Shown: positions 5,868-14,784, numbered from the stretch's first letter. The stretch: 48,299 bases of DNA from an uncultured Bacteroidales bacterium (GCA_902802265.1 CADCLN010000020.1:1-48299), one strand, 5' to 3'. The notes: a model not told the origin generated them from the sequence alone. A program made the numbers and translations.

Positions 5868-8549
5868 TTACTCAACGGTTGCCGGTATGATTTTCACTTC
5901 GGAGCAGAGGCCCGATGGTACCGGTGACCAGGTGTCGTAAAGGGTTTTCTTGTAGTTGAGGTCAACGACGTTGATTTCTTTGAATTTTCGCCAGGGTACG
6001 CCTTGGCGGTCAAGGGCTGAGATGCGGTTGGCGGGGAGGTTGCAGACTTCTACCCGCAGGGTGTTGTCGCCTTCGTGGCTGTATGGGGTGATGTCTATGC
6101 GGTAGGGCACGGAGAAGAGGGTGCCGCAGTCGTGGTCGTTTACAAGGATGTGGGCTGTTTCGCGCACATCGCCGAGGTCGAGGATGAAGGCTGTTCCAGG
6201 CTGTATCTTGCCCAGACGGAAGGTAGCGGCGTAAACGCCTGTGGCCATGGTGGTGTTGCAAAGTGTGTCGCCCAGTTCGGTCCACGATTTCGGCGTGACC
6301 ATCTGCCACGTCTTTGTGATGGGGGTGGGGGCGGCAGCTTTGAAGGAGAGTGTCCAGCCCGTCAGTTTTCCGGCACGGTAGTCTAAGCAGTTGTAGTATT
6401 TGTGGAGTGGGGTGGTGGCGAGGTTTGACGGACTGGCGGTCGTCAGGGTTCGGAGCAAGATGCTTTCTCCGCTGCGTAGCTGGATGCGGACACGACCTTG
6501 TTCGTCCATTTTGGCACGGGTGATGTCGCCGTTCATGGGGTTGTAGAAGAGGGCTTCGGCGGCTTTCACTCCGAGCTGCACATAGCTGTCAACGTCGCGG
6601 CCCTGCAGGTTGGAGATGAAGTAGTGGTAGCCTTCGGCGTTCTGACGGCGGATGCAGCTGAGCCCCTGTTCGGAACGCATGGGTTCGGGGCGTGCCGTGG
6701 TGCCGACGAGGGCTGACTGGTAGTCTGCTGCCAACGTGGCGTGTTTTTGCAGCGATTTCAGCACTTTGTTGAAGGTTTTCTGTTCTGCCTTCTTCCCGTA
6801 GCCAGGCACCGAGGTGGGGTAGTTTTTCACGAAGATGACTTTGTAGCCCCTCTCTGCCAGTTCGTTCAGCCTCTGTGCGGTGGCCAATGGCATGAACTGC
6901 ACGTCGGGAATGATGATGGCAGCATAGCGGCGGATGACGTCGTCGCGCAGGATGTAGCGGTCGCTGATGTAGTCCACGTCGTAGCCCCCACGGATGATGG
7001 TCTGCACGGTGTTGATGAATTTCGGTGCACGTTTTTCCATGGAATGGATGTCGAAGAGGGCAACGGTGCCAGGCTGGTCGTAAATCATGTCGTAGAAGGG
7101 CAGATAGACCAGGACGTCGTTGTCGGGTTTGCCCCATTGCAGCATGGACTGGCAACGCTGGATGTAGGCAGAGAAGGCTGGCATGGATGTCCACCAGTTG
7201 TTGTAGGGTGACATATCTACGCTGGCATAGAATCGCCAGCCAGGCCAGGCTTCTCCCCGTGGGGAATAGCAGGCCCCGTGGAAATAGACGTGGTTGACGC
7301 CCGAAATGAAGAAGAGGTCGAGGTCGGGCTTGCATTGCGAGAGCGAGGTGCGGAAGTGTTCGGTCAGCCAGGTGAATGTCTCGCTGGATGTCAGCGGGTG
7401 TCCGCTGAGGTGGGCTCCGCTGGAGGCGTATTTCAGCATGGAGATGTCGGAGAAGTTTTTCTTTGTGAAGCCTGAGTCTGTGCGGAGACCGCGGATGTGG
7501 AAGTCGCTCAGTCCGAAGCCTTCACACTCTGGTATGTCCACGGCGGCATAGAGGTCGAGCAGGTTGGCTGGCGAGCCGTGTGCCTGGTTTCGGGTGTGCG
7601 AACCGTGCTGGTGTGCCCAGTCGGTCCACTGTGTGGTGAAGTTTTCGTAGAGCAGTTCTGCCAGGGTTTCGCGATAGTCTGAGAGGATGCGCTTGTCGGC
7701 ATCGCTGCGCAGGGAGTCGGGTGTGGTGAAGGGCGACAGGTGCTGGTAGAGGTCGTAACCTCGGCGGGTTTGGAATTCTTCCCGCAGACGGGGTGTCCAG
7801 TCGGCACCATACACTTCGTAGCTGTCGTTGAAGAAGTTTTTGGGGAAGGGAACTTGCTGGGCGGCGAAGGCTGCGGAGAAACGTTCCAGATAGTGTGCCA
7901 CGGCTTCTTTGTTGAAGTGGTCGATGACGAAGCCCTCACCACCAGGGGCAGCCCGCTTCACTTTCTGCTTGGTTTTGCCTATCTCCACGGTTGTTTTTCC
8001 GTTGTCTGTCTTGAAGATGGCTTTGGTGGCAGCTTCTTCTTCGCTGACTAACGGACCGCCGAAGGGCCAGCCTGTGCCTGTGGCCATGTCGATTTCTATG
8101 CCCAGCCGTTTGCCTTCAGCTTCGGTGTGTTTCAGCATATGCATCCATTGGGGTGAAAGAAAGCTGATTTCGTTGGCATCGTTGCCTTGCACGCCATAGA
8201 TGGGTGTAATTTCTACGCCGCCGATGCCTGCCTTTGCCATTTCTTCGAGGTTGTAGGTGAGTCCCTCTTTGTCCACGGCGGAACCCAGCCACCACCAACG
8301 GGCATAGGGTTTGCTTTCTTGCGTGATGGGGATGTGCAGGGCTTGCGGCCCATTCCATGTGGTCTGGGCGGATATGGGTAAATGAAGAATGAAGAATGAA
8401 GAATGAAGAATGAAGAACCCTCGAAACAGACGACATAAAAATCGAGCCGACGTTGCCCCTGCGGGGAGGCTTAGATTTTTGGAAGTATGTAAGAGGCTCG
8501 ACGAAGTCAATGAAGAATGAAGAATAAGGAAGGCAAATAGTCGGCGCAT
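5868..8549 (-). CDS. GH106 alpha-L-rhamnosidase, secreted, with a repeat-invaded N-terminus
   Basis: This should release alpha-L-rhamnose from pectic rhamnogalacturonan. Family GH106 is indicated by RWWWLGSAVDKEGL, the LEEMAKAGIGGVEI segment, FFISGVNHVYFHGACYSPRG, WPGWRFYASVD and a C-terminal beta-sandwich with LVNDHDCGTLFSVPYRIDIT. At 893 residues it is rather short for the family. The first 64 residues are abnormal: from about residue 9 they are encoded by 7-base repeats and a 98-base dispersed element, giving FFILHSSFFILHLPISAQ, which still looks like a signal peptide with cleavage after SAQ. The start at 8549 is the only in-frame ATG before residue about 100. It is third in the minus-strand operon after GH2 and CE12, 58 bases downstream of the latter. 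Confidence 0.82.
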   Translation of the reverse strand: MRRLFAFLILHSSLTSSSLLHTSKNLSLPAGATSARFLCRLFRGFFILHSSFFILHLPISAQTTWNGPQALHIPITQESKPYARWWWLGSAVDKEGLTYNLEEMAKAGIGGVEITPIYGVQGNDANEISFLSPQWMHMLKHTEAEGKRLGIEIDMATGTGWPFGGPLVSEEEAATKAIFKTDNGKTTVEIGKTKQKVKRAAPGGEGFVIDHFNKEAVAHYLERFSAAFAAQQVPFPKNFFNDSYEVYGADWTPRLREEFQTRRGYDLYQHLSPFTTPDSLRSDADKRILSDYRETLAELLYENFTTQWTDWAHQHGSHTRNQAHGSPANLLDLYAAVDIPECEGFGLSDFHIRGLRTDSGFTKKNFSDISMLKYASSGAHLSGHPLTSSETFTWLTEHFRTSLSQCKPDLDLFFISGVNHVYFHGACYSPRGEAWPGWRFYASVDMSPYNNWWTSMPAFSAYIQRCQSMLQWGKPDNDVLVYLPFYDMIYDQPGTVALFDIHSMEKRAPKFINTVQTIIRGGYDVDYISDRYILRDDVIRRYAAIIIPDVQFMPLATAQRLNELAERGYKVIFVKNYPTSVPGYGKKAEQKTFNKVLKSLQKHATLAADYQSALVGTTARPEPMRSEQGLSCIRRQNAEGYHYFISNLQGRDVDSYVQLGVKAAEALFYNPMNGDITRAKMDEQGRVRIQLRSGESILLRTLTTASPSNLATTPLHKYYNCLDYRAGKLTGWTLSFKAAAPTPITKTWQMVTPKSWTELGDTLCNTTMATGVYAATFRLGKIQPGTAFILDLGDVRETAHILVNDHDCGTLFSVPYRIDITPYSHEGDNTLRVEVCNLPANRISALDRQGVPWRKFKEINVVDLNYKKTLYDTWSPVPSGLCSEVKIIPATVE
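8382..8416. repeat. Heptanucleotide array (atgaaga x5) inside the GH106 coding sequence
   Basis: Five perfect tandem copies of atgaaga occupy 8382-8416 and two more lie at 8510-8523 on the other side of the 98-base core. On the coding (minus) strand the unit is TCTTCAT, and 21 bases encode the heptapeptide FFILHSS in cyclic order in all three frames, with no stop. One unit gained or lost shifts the reading frame by one base. Confidence 0.85.
8414..8511 (-). repeat. Dispersed 98-base element, copy A (inside the GH106 5' end)
   Basis: The reverse complement of this segment aligns to 35466-35563 over the full 98 bases with five substitutions and no gaps. It contains CGAGCC ... GGCTCG arms enclosing a CCCC-gca-GGGG hairpin, followed by ATTTTTAT, a shape like an intrinsic terminator or small structured RNA. 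Both copies are bordered by 7-base repeat arrays, although of different sequence. Confidence 0.85.
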
Positions 8550-8560
8550 AGGTTTAGTTT

Positions 8561-8606
8561 TTTAATCCGTTTAATCCGTTTAATCCGTGTTCTAAAAAAA
8601 TCCGTG
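8561..8606. repeat. 9-base tandem repeats (tttaatccg x3) filling the CE12-GH106 spacer
   Basis: Three copies of tttaatccg at 8561-8587 are followed by a degenerate aatccgtg copy. The complementary unit, aacggatta, is nearly the aacggattg unit repeated at 35370-35402 upstream of the second copy of the 98-base element, so the two blocks share architecture. Confidence 0.7.
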
Positions 8607-8607
8607 T

Positions 8608-9912
8608 TTAGTTGCCGTCAGGTTTTACAATGTCGATAAATGGTCCGCAGTTCCAGTGGAAGGTCTTCCAGTCGTCGGGTTGTGCTGGATTGTAATCCTG
8701 ATAGTCGGGACGAATATATTTCACGAGGGGAAGGTTCAGGTCTTTGATGCCTTTTACAATCATCTTGCTGATTTCGAAGGCTCCGAAGGGATTCCAGTGG
8801 GTGTTGTCTTCAAATTTGCTGGCTTGGTTGGGGAATGTGCCTGCGGGGTAGTGTACCAGGGAGTGTTTGCTGTCTTCTACACCCATTGCCTCGAAGAAGG
8901 TGCGGGTCATGTCGTGCAGTTCGATGAGCTGTACACCCAAGTCTTTGGCTACGAAGCGCATGGCATCGGGATATTGTCCGTGGGTTTCTTTGATTTTGTT
9001 ACCATCCCATGCACGGCGTTGTGTGGGGGTGACAAAGATGGGGGTTGCACCCTTCTCGCGAATCTGGTCCACGTAGGTTTTCAGTATGTGGGCAAAGTTG
9101 TAGTAGGCACCAGCCCCTGCATTCTTTTCCTTCTGGTCGTTGTGGCCAAACTCGATAAACACGTAGTCGCCAGGCTTGGCAAGGGTCAGAATCTTTTTCA
9201 GACGGTTCTGAGCATAGAAGCTGCTGGCTGTGAGTCCGCTTTCGGCGTAGTTCGCCACGGCTGCTTCGTCGGTCAGCCAGTAGGTGAACATCTGTCCCCA
9301 GCTTGCCCAGGGCTCTTTGTCCTGGTCCACGACGGTGGAGTTGCCGCAAAGGAAAAGGGTGGGCACAACGACAGGCTCAATTTTAATCTGTGAGCAAGCA
9401 GGAGCATCGCCATTGATTTCGATGGTCAGCTTGTCGTCCCACAACAGAGCCGTTTTTTCTCTGGGCTTGATTTTCACTACGTCTGTCTTGCCGTCGGGCA
9501 GATGGATTGTCGTGTTGCGCTTGTTGACAACGAAGGAGTATGTCTTGAATTCACCCTTCTTTGTCTCGGCATCATAGACGTAGAGTCGGCGCGATTCGGC
9601 TCTCACTGTGGTGCTTGCCTTTTTCTTTTTGCTGCCCACCGTGACGGTTACTTTGTAGTTTCCGTCGGGTACGGCTACGGAGAAGTAGAACAGCCCCTCC
9701 GTCAGTTTGTATGTGTCGGTCTGCAGCTTCTTGGCTTCTGCAATAATGTCGGCAAAATCATAGCCGTAGCCTTTTGCGTCGGTGAAAACGTCGGTGGCTG
9801 TCACTTGTGTGGCAGTCTTGTCGCGTCCGTCGAATGAGAAATTGTAGGTCTGAGCTTGGGCTGTTGCCGACAGGAATAAACTCAGCAGAACGGGAGAAAG
9901 TTTGTGTGCCAT
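8608..9912 (-). CDS. CE12 rhamnogalacturonan acetylesterase (SGNH hydrolase)
   Basis: The protein should remove acetyl esters from rhamnogalacturonan. A signal peptide ends at about ATAQAQ (residue 21). Residues about 22-175 form a beta-rich domain of the type often preceding CE12 catalytic domains, probably carbohydrate binding. The SGNH part starts at about 184: nucleophile in LFLCGNSTVVDQ (S192), GHND block (256-259), and the C-terminal D369-x2-H372 in EDNTHWNPFGA. Length 434. It is the middle gene of the GH2-CE12-GH106 operon, eight bases after GH2, and its esterase role fits removing groups that would block the neighbouring glycosidases. Confidence 0.85.
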   Translation of the reverse strand: MAHKLSPVLLSLFLSATAQAQTYNFSFDGRDKTATQVTATDVFTDAKGYGYDFADIIAEAKKLQTDTYKLTEGLFYFSVAVPDGNYKVTVTVGSKKKKASTTVRAESRRLYVYDAETKKGEFKTYSFVVNKRNTTIHLPDGKTDVVKIKPREKTALLWDDKLTIEINGDAPACSQIKIEPVVVPTLFLCGNSTVVDQDKEPWASWGQMFTYWLTDEAAVANYAESGLTASSFYAQNRLKKILTLAKPGDYVFIEFGHNDQKEKNAGAGAYYNFAHILKTYVDQIREKGATPIFVTPTQRRAWDGNKIKETHGQYPDAMRFVAKDLGVQLIELHDMTRTFFEAMGVEDSKHSLVHYPAGTFPNQASKFEDNTHWNPFGAFEISKMIVKGIKDLNLPLVKYIRPDYQDYNPAQPDDWKTFHWNCGPFIDIVKPDGN

Positions 9913-9920
9913 TTTTGTGC

Positions 9921-12900
9921 TTAATTGATGTTGTTTTTAGGGGTTAAGGGACTGTTAAGTGCTGGTTTCAGTTCGTCTGGCGAATCGTTTGTGTACATAT
10001 TTACAGCATCCGCCACTTTTGTGAACAGGTCGGCAATGCACGACGGAGCGATGGTCCATTGTGGATTGAATTTGTCGGAAAGCATATAGCTCAGGATGGA
10101 GGTGCGCATTTGTCGAGCCACGATGCGTCGGTCGAGATTGTTCGTCAGGTCCATGGTGGTCATGACAACCTTTCCATTGCCTACTTTGGCTTCGAACAGC
10201 ATGCCCAGTTTGCGGTTGATAAACCATGTGTCGATGCTCTGAATCAGTGGCTGGAAATCTTTCGGGAAGTCGGTAAGCTGCATGACTTGTGCACGGTTGA
10301 CCAGTTCCCACCATTGCAAGTCGCTGTGATAGTCTGTGGGGAACAGTTTGAAAATGTCGTGTGTGTTTTCCACCAAAATGCCTGTGGTGTGTGGCGGACG
10401 CATCTTGAACCAGCTGGTGTTCCAGAAGACGGGTGTGAAGTATTGTTCCACTTCCTTGCCGTAGCTCACTTTGCCTGCTGCACAAATGAGCACTTTGCCA
10501 CCCTTCTTCAGCACTTTTTGTGTTTTTTTATCGAATGTGTCGGTGATGTAAATGTCGTTGAACATGCTGTTCATCATCACGAAGTCGGCTGCTTGGGCGT
10601 TCTTCTTCTGTGTCTTTTCGTCGGCAAATGTTTTGGTGATGTCTGTTTCAGGATATACCCAGAAGTCCCAGTGGTTCTTGGCATCTGTGCCAGGCAGATT
10701 TACGGTCAGCGTGTATTTGCCGGTTTCGGTAATATTGGACAGGGGGAATCTGATTTTGCCCAGTTCGATGTTGCTTCCCACAGGCAAATCTTTTGTGGGC
10801 AGATTGCCTGAAACCACTTCTTTGCCGTTTTGTGAAACTACCCAGTGTGCAGCCACACTCTTTAATTCCTTGTCGCCGAATTGTGCCACTTCCATGTTGG
10901 CCTCAAACGTTTCAGTATTCTTCCACGTGAATTTCTGGATTTTGGCCAACGGCACAATGGGAGAACAGAATTCGCGGAATTCTTCGGGACTGATGTAGCC
11001 CTTGTTGTCGAAAAAGACGTCGGTGATTCCTACCAATGCCGTGCCCTGTCCTGTATAGTCGTTGAGGGAAAGCAACTGGAAACCAGCATAGTTCGGTGTG
11101 CGCAGCGTGCGTTCAATCTCAGCTTTGTAGCACAGGGCTTGCAGTTTTCCGGATGCCATCAGGAAGTCGTGTGCACGGCTCTCCATGCCGTTGTCGCGAA
11201 GCAGGTCGCGGAAGATTTCAAGGTTTTTCGCTTTGTTTACACCTGTATATTTGCCGATTTCCTCAAAATTGGGGAATACGCACCACTGTCCTGTTTCGTG
11301 CGAAACAAACGGAATGGTAATCGGCGTGTTGGGTGAATCTTTCCCGTCATATTTTTCAATGTTCTTGGCAAAATTCACCGTGGATTCTGGGGCACGTCGT
11401 ACCCATTCGTTCAGTCCACGGGCACCAGCTTTTACAGCAAATTCGCTGCCTGGTTGCCAAGCCCAGCCACCGCCTACGCTGAAACCGCAGTACAGATGGC
11501 GAGTGTCGTATTCCTTAATCTTTGCAACGGCATCGGTTGACCACTTCACCCAGTTGCCGGCAGGTTCGTTGCCAAAAGCAAAGAAGGTGAACGAGGGGTG
11601 ATTGCCATACGTATCTGCAATCCGCTCACCCTCAGCGTAAAGATAGTCGTCAATGAAGTCGCCACGTCCCAGTCTGACGCCGTGGTTGGGCCATGAGGGA
11701 CCTTCGGGTTGCAAGTAGAAACCTACCATGTCGGCAGCAAGGAAGGCTGCTTCGGGTGGACAGTAGGAGTGGAAACGCATGTGGTTCAGTCCGTAGTTCT
11801 TGCAAGTCTTGAACAGCTTTACCCATGAGTCAACATCCATTGGCGGATAGCCTGTGTTGGGGAAATCGCAATTCTCCACTGTGCCGCGCAACATGATTTC
11901 ACGGTTGTTGAGGTAGAACATCTTGTCGCGGATTTCTATCTTTCTCATGCCGAACACCGTTTCCTCTGTGCAGCTGCGTGTCTTGGTCTTTACGCTGACA
12001 GTCAGTCGGTAGAGTTGTGGGTTGAATTCATCCCACAGCAGCATGTCGTTGCCCATGTCGAGTGTTACGTCCAGCGTGTTATTGTTCACGGGGTCGATGG
12101 TTTTTGTAAGTGTCTTGGGCTTGATCTCATGTTTCTTGTCGGTATTGAAAGCCGTTGCCGACAGGGTGATGGTAGCCTGTTCCTTCTCTGTAATGTTTCC
12201 AAAGGTCAAATGGGCGACAGCCTTCTTTTGGTCAATGTCGGGATAAACCTGCACATGCTTGAGCAGACTGGCGGGGCGCAGAATCATCTTGCCCACAATG
12301 CCGTTCCAGTCACCCTGAGTGTGGTCTGAAATGGAGTGGGAGTCTTGACCCACAGGCACCAGGGCGGGGTTGTTGTCAATGCAGATGGTGATGGTGTTGA
12401 TGCCAGGCTTGAAGAACAGTCCGTAGATGCTGTAGATGTGTGGAACTGAGAGCGAATTGCGCTTTTCCTGAATCTTCTTTTCGTTAATCCACACCTGACT
12501 CACGATGTGCGGCCGTTCCAGAATCAGTTCCAGCACAGAGTAGGGCGAAGCGATGGTCTTTTTGTCAATGTTCACCGTGCGCTTATACCATGCTCTGCCT
12601 ACATAATGCTTGTCGGGCGTAAGGAAGAACTGCAGCTTCATGTCCTTGCCTGATTTTCTGTATTTTGCCATGTAGGGATTGTAGAAGTAGCTGGAGTCGT
12701 AGAGCGAACCTACCCACCGAGTGTAGATGCTGATGTCGTCGCCCTTCATCTTCTCGGGCATACTGGCTGGCAGCATGATACGGTCGTCCAACGCATGGTC
12801 TGGCAGGAACCAGCCTTCAGATTCACCTTTGTTTTCACGGTCAATTTGGAATTGCCATTCACCCGACAGGTCAATGACGTTTTGTGCCTGTCCCGACAGG

Positions 12901-12941
12901 AACGACATCAGGCAAAGCAGAAAAAGGATTGTTTGTTTCAT
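9921..12941 (-). CDS. Secreted GH2-family glycoside hydrolase (beta-galactosidase or beta-glucuronidase type)
   Basis: The 1006-residue protein has a signal peptide (cleavage near SGQAQ, 20), a sugar-binding jelly-roll domain with LSGEWQFQID and RAWYKRTVNI, an immunoglobulin-like domain ending in FGMRKIEI, and a TIM barrel beginning near 340. The probable acid/base is E459 in FGNEP, and the probable nucleophile is E549 in SHETGQW. A long C-terminal extension (about 650-1006) includes a beta-rich domain and an alpha/beta stretch (VLKKGGKVLICAAG) resembling a glutamine-amidotransferase-like or ThuA-like fold without obvious catalytic residues. GH2 enzymes of this shape occur in pectin loci, where they cut galactose or glucuronic acid side chains; the exact sugar cannot be told from sequence. 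First gene of the operon. Confidence 0.8.
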   Translation of the reverse strand: MKQTILFLLCLMSFLSGQAQNVIDLSGEWQFQIDRENKGESEGWFLPDHALDDRIMLPASMPEKMKGDDISIYTRWVGSLYDSSYFYNPYMAKYRKSGKDMKLQFFLTPDKHYVGRAWYKRTVNIDKKTIASPYSVLELILERPHIVSQVWINEKKIQEKRNSLSVPHIYSIYGLFFKPGINTITICIDNNPALVPVGQDSHSISDHTQGDWNGIVGKMILRPASLLKHVQVYPDIDQKKAVAHLTFGNITEKEQATITLSATAFNTDKKHEIKPKTLTKTIDPVNNNTLDVTLDMGNDMLLWDEFNPQLYRLTVSVKTKTRSCTEETVFGMRKIEIRDKMFYLNNREIMLRGTVENCDFPNTGYPPMDVDSWVKLFKTCKNYGLNHMRFHSYCPPEAAFLAADMVGFYLQPEGPSWPNHGVRLGRGDFIDDYLYAEGERIADTYGNHPSFTFFAFGNEPAGNWVKWSTDAVAKIKEYDTRHLYCGFSVGGGWAWQPGSEFAVKAGARGLNEWVRRAPESTVNFAKNIEKYDGKDSPNTPITIPFVSHETGQWCVFPNFEEIGKYTGVNKAKNLEIFRDLLRDNGMESRAHDFLMASGKLQALCYKAEIERTLRTPNYAGFQLLSLNDYTGQGTALVGITDVFFDNKGYISPEEFREFCSPIVPLAKIQKFTWKNTETFEANMEVAQFGDKELKSVAAHWVVSQNGKEVVSGNLPTKDLPVGSNIELGKIRFPLSNITETGKYTLTVNLPGTDAKNHWDFWVYPETDITKTFADEKTQKKNAQAADFVMMNSMFNDIYITDTFDKKTQKVLKKGGKVLICAAGKVSYGKEVEQYFTPVFWNTSWFKMRPPHTTGILVENTHDIFKLFPTDYHSDLQWWELVNRAQVMQLTDFPKDFQPLIQSIDTWFINRKLGMLFEAKVGNGKVVMTTMDLTNNLDRRIVARQMRTSILSYMLSDKFNPQWTIAPSCIADLFTKVADAVNMYTNDSPDELKPALNSPLTPKNNIN

Positions 12942-13283
12942 ATAGGATAGTTATTTAATAGATTTCTGGCGGCAAAGATACAAAGATTTATCGAAAAAAC
13001 ACGGCGGGAATATGAAAAAAGAATCAAAATGATGAGAAAAAGTGGCCATTGGGTGACGAATGTTTTTAGAAACAAATGATGCTGGCCACTCTTTTACCCT
13101 GCTTTTGTTCCGTAAAGTGCTCAATTTGTCACAGATTTCCTCTCAAATCAGCGAATTTCGGGGTTTTATGCATTTTTAACAATGGGGGGGGTAAAAATGA
13201 AGCATTTTCTTTACATTTGCAAAAGAATTCAAAAGAATATAGAACATTTAAGCATTTATTGACTATTTAAAACCTATCTGATT
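12942..13283. other. Divergent promoter region between the GH2 operon and the FISUMP gene
   Basis: A TATCTTTG box for the minus-strand operon lies at 12973-12980. An inverted repeat agtggcca (13041-13048) with tggccact (13083-13090) brackets a 34-base loop. A run of eight G (13184-13191) precedes the TACATTTG box (13212-13219) of the plus-strand gene by 20 bases, exactly where the -33 element is expected. No gene is seen. Confidence 0.6.
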
Positions 13284-14519
13284 ATGACAAAAATTCGACA
13301 CTTTGTGCTGCTCCTTGCGGCACTGGCACTGACCACAGCCGTCCGTGCACAAAACCTTTTGGGCGACTTGAACCACAACGGCAACATTGATGTGAACGAC
13401 ATCACCCTGCTCATCGACGATTATCTCTCTGGCGGGAGCGAAGAGATTCCCTACACCATTGACAACAGCCTTATCGCAGGCAGATGGTATCAGTCTGCCG
13501 ATGAATACCTGACTTTCTATGAAGACGGCACTTCTGATATTTTTGAAGGTGCCCGTTATCTGTTTTATGTGGTGGACGATTATGGCATCCTGCTTGTCAG
13601 CCTATCTGGTATCCCCATGTACATCTTTCAAGTTCCAGAATTTTCGGATAATAGATTGGTGATAATGAATGCCGCCACCGGAGATGGTTTTGAACTGGCA
13701 AAGGCAATCATCGAGCTGTCGGAACAAGAACTGACCCTGACCGAGGGCGATCAGGTGCAGTTGACAGCAAACGTCGTTCCTGAGGATGCGGGTAAGGTGT
13801 ATTGGAAAAGCAACACCCCAGGTGTAGCAAGGGTCAGCAGCGACGGACTTGTCACCGCCGTCTCTGAGGGCACAGCTACTATCACGGCAGAAGTTGCTGG
13901 CATACAGGCTACCTGCAATGTGATGGTTATCAAAAAATCTTTCAACAATGGTCATGAATTTGTTGACATGGGTCTCAGCGTGAAGTGGGCGACGATGAAC
14001 GTGGGTGCAAATGCTCCTGAAGACTATGGAGACTACTTTGCCTGGGGCGAAACCACGCCAAAGAGCCGTTATGCATGGGATACCTATAAGTGGTGTAACG
14101 GCGACTACAAACAGCTGACCAAATACAACGACAGAGATAATCGAGGTACGGTTGACAACAAGTCCACACTTGATTTATCTGACGATGCGGCGTATGCCAA
14201 TTGGGGAAGCACATGGCGTATGCCTACATATACAGATTGGGAAGAATTGGTAAATCAATGCACCTGGAAACGGACAACCCAAAATGGTGTGAGTGGATAT
14301 AAAGTAATAGCCTCCAACGGCAGCTCCATCTTTTTGCCTGCAGCGAATTTAATTAATTACAGCACACCCGACCCCAGAGGTCTTGGTTTTTATTGGTCAA
14401 ATTCGCTTGATTCAACCACGTCTTATAATGGTGCCATCGTGTTATTCAGTTCAACTGATGCTAGTTTGGACTCCTTTTATCGTTACGTGGGAATCCCCGT
14501 CCGTCCCGTTTGCCCATAA
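13284..14519 (+). CDS. Secreted dockerin-like / Big2 / FISUMP-domain protein
   Basis: After a signal peptide (ending near VRAQ, residue 23) comes one calcium-loop repeat LLGDLNHNGNIDVNDITLLI, dockerin-like, then a linker domain, then a Big2 immunoglobulin-like domain (ELSEQELTLTEGDQVQLTANVVPEDAGKVYW..., about 145-220), then a FISUMP domain (about 228-411) with FVDMGLSVKWATMNVGA, YFAWGETTPK, WRMPTYTDWEEL, IFLPAA and the terminal GIPVRPVC. FISUMP domains are known from Fibrobacter and Bacteroidetes surface proteins and share the C-type-lectin/sulfatase-modifying-factor type fold. Function unknown; surface binding is likely. A dockerin-like repeat near the N-terminus is unusual. Confidence 0.75.
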   Translation: MTKIRHFVLLLAALALTTAVRAQNLLGDLNHNGNIDVNDITLLIDDYLSGGSEEIPYTIDNSLIAGRWYQSADEYLTFYEDGTSDIFEGARYLFYVVDDYGILLVSLSGIPMYIFQVPEFSDNRLVIMNAATGDGFELAKAIIELSEQELTLTEGDQVQLTANVVPEDAGKVYWKSNTPGVARVSSDGLVTAVSEGTATITAEVAGIQATCNVMVIKKSFNNGHEFVDMGLSVKWATMNVGANAPEDYGDYFAWGETTPKSRYAWDTYKWCNGDYKQLTKYNDRDNRGTVDNKSTLDLSDDAAYANWGSTWRMPTYTDWEELVNQCTWKRTTQNGVSGYKVIASNGSSIFLPAANLINYSTPDPRGLGFYWSNSLDSTTSYNGAIVLFSSTDASLDSFYRYVGIPVRPVCP

Positions 14520-14537
14520 TTCTTAGTTTCTTCTAAA

Positions 14538-14564
14538 GCTTCAACAAGCACTTGAAGCATTTTT
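14538..14564 (+). terminator. Intrinsic terminator after the FISUMP gene
   Basis: Stem gcttcaa/ttgaagc (14538-14544 with 14552-14558) with a 7-base loop is followed by attttt. It lies 19 bases after the stop codon. A second strong hairpin, gcccacggaa/ttccgtgggc, follows at 14570-14609. Confidence 0.7.
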
Positions 14565-14784
14565 CAATCGCCCACGGAACGCCAACTGTCAAGCAGGCTT
14601 TCCGTGGGCATAACTTTACACCCGATTTAACAAGAGTTCAGTTTTGACTCGACAAGTGCCGTGTTTTGATTTTTCAACAGCAAAGTTTTGTCTCGACAAG
14701 TGCTTTTTGTTGTTAAAGGGGGAGTGTAGTGCTGTCGCTGTCAAACTGTAGAATCGGCGGCTGTGCACAGCGCGGTTGCAGCAA

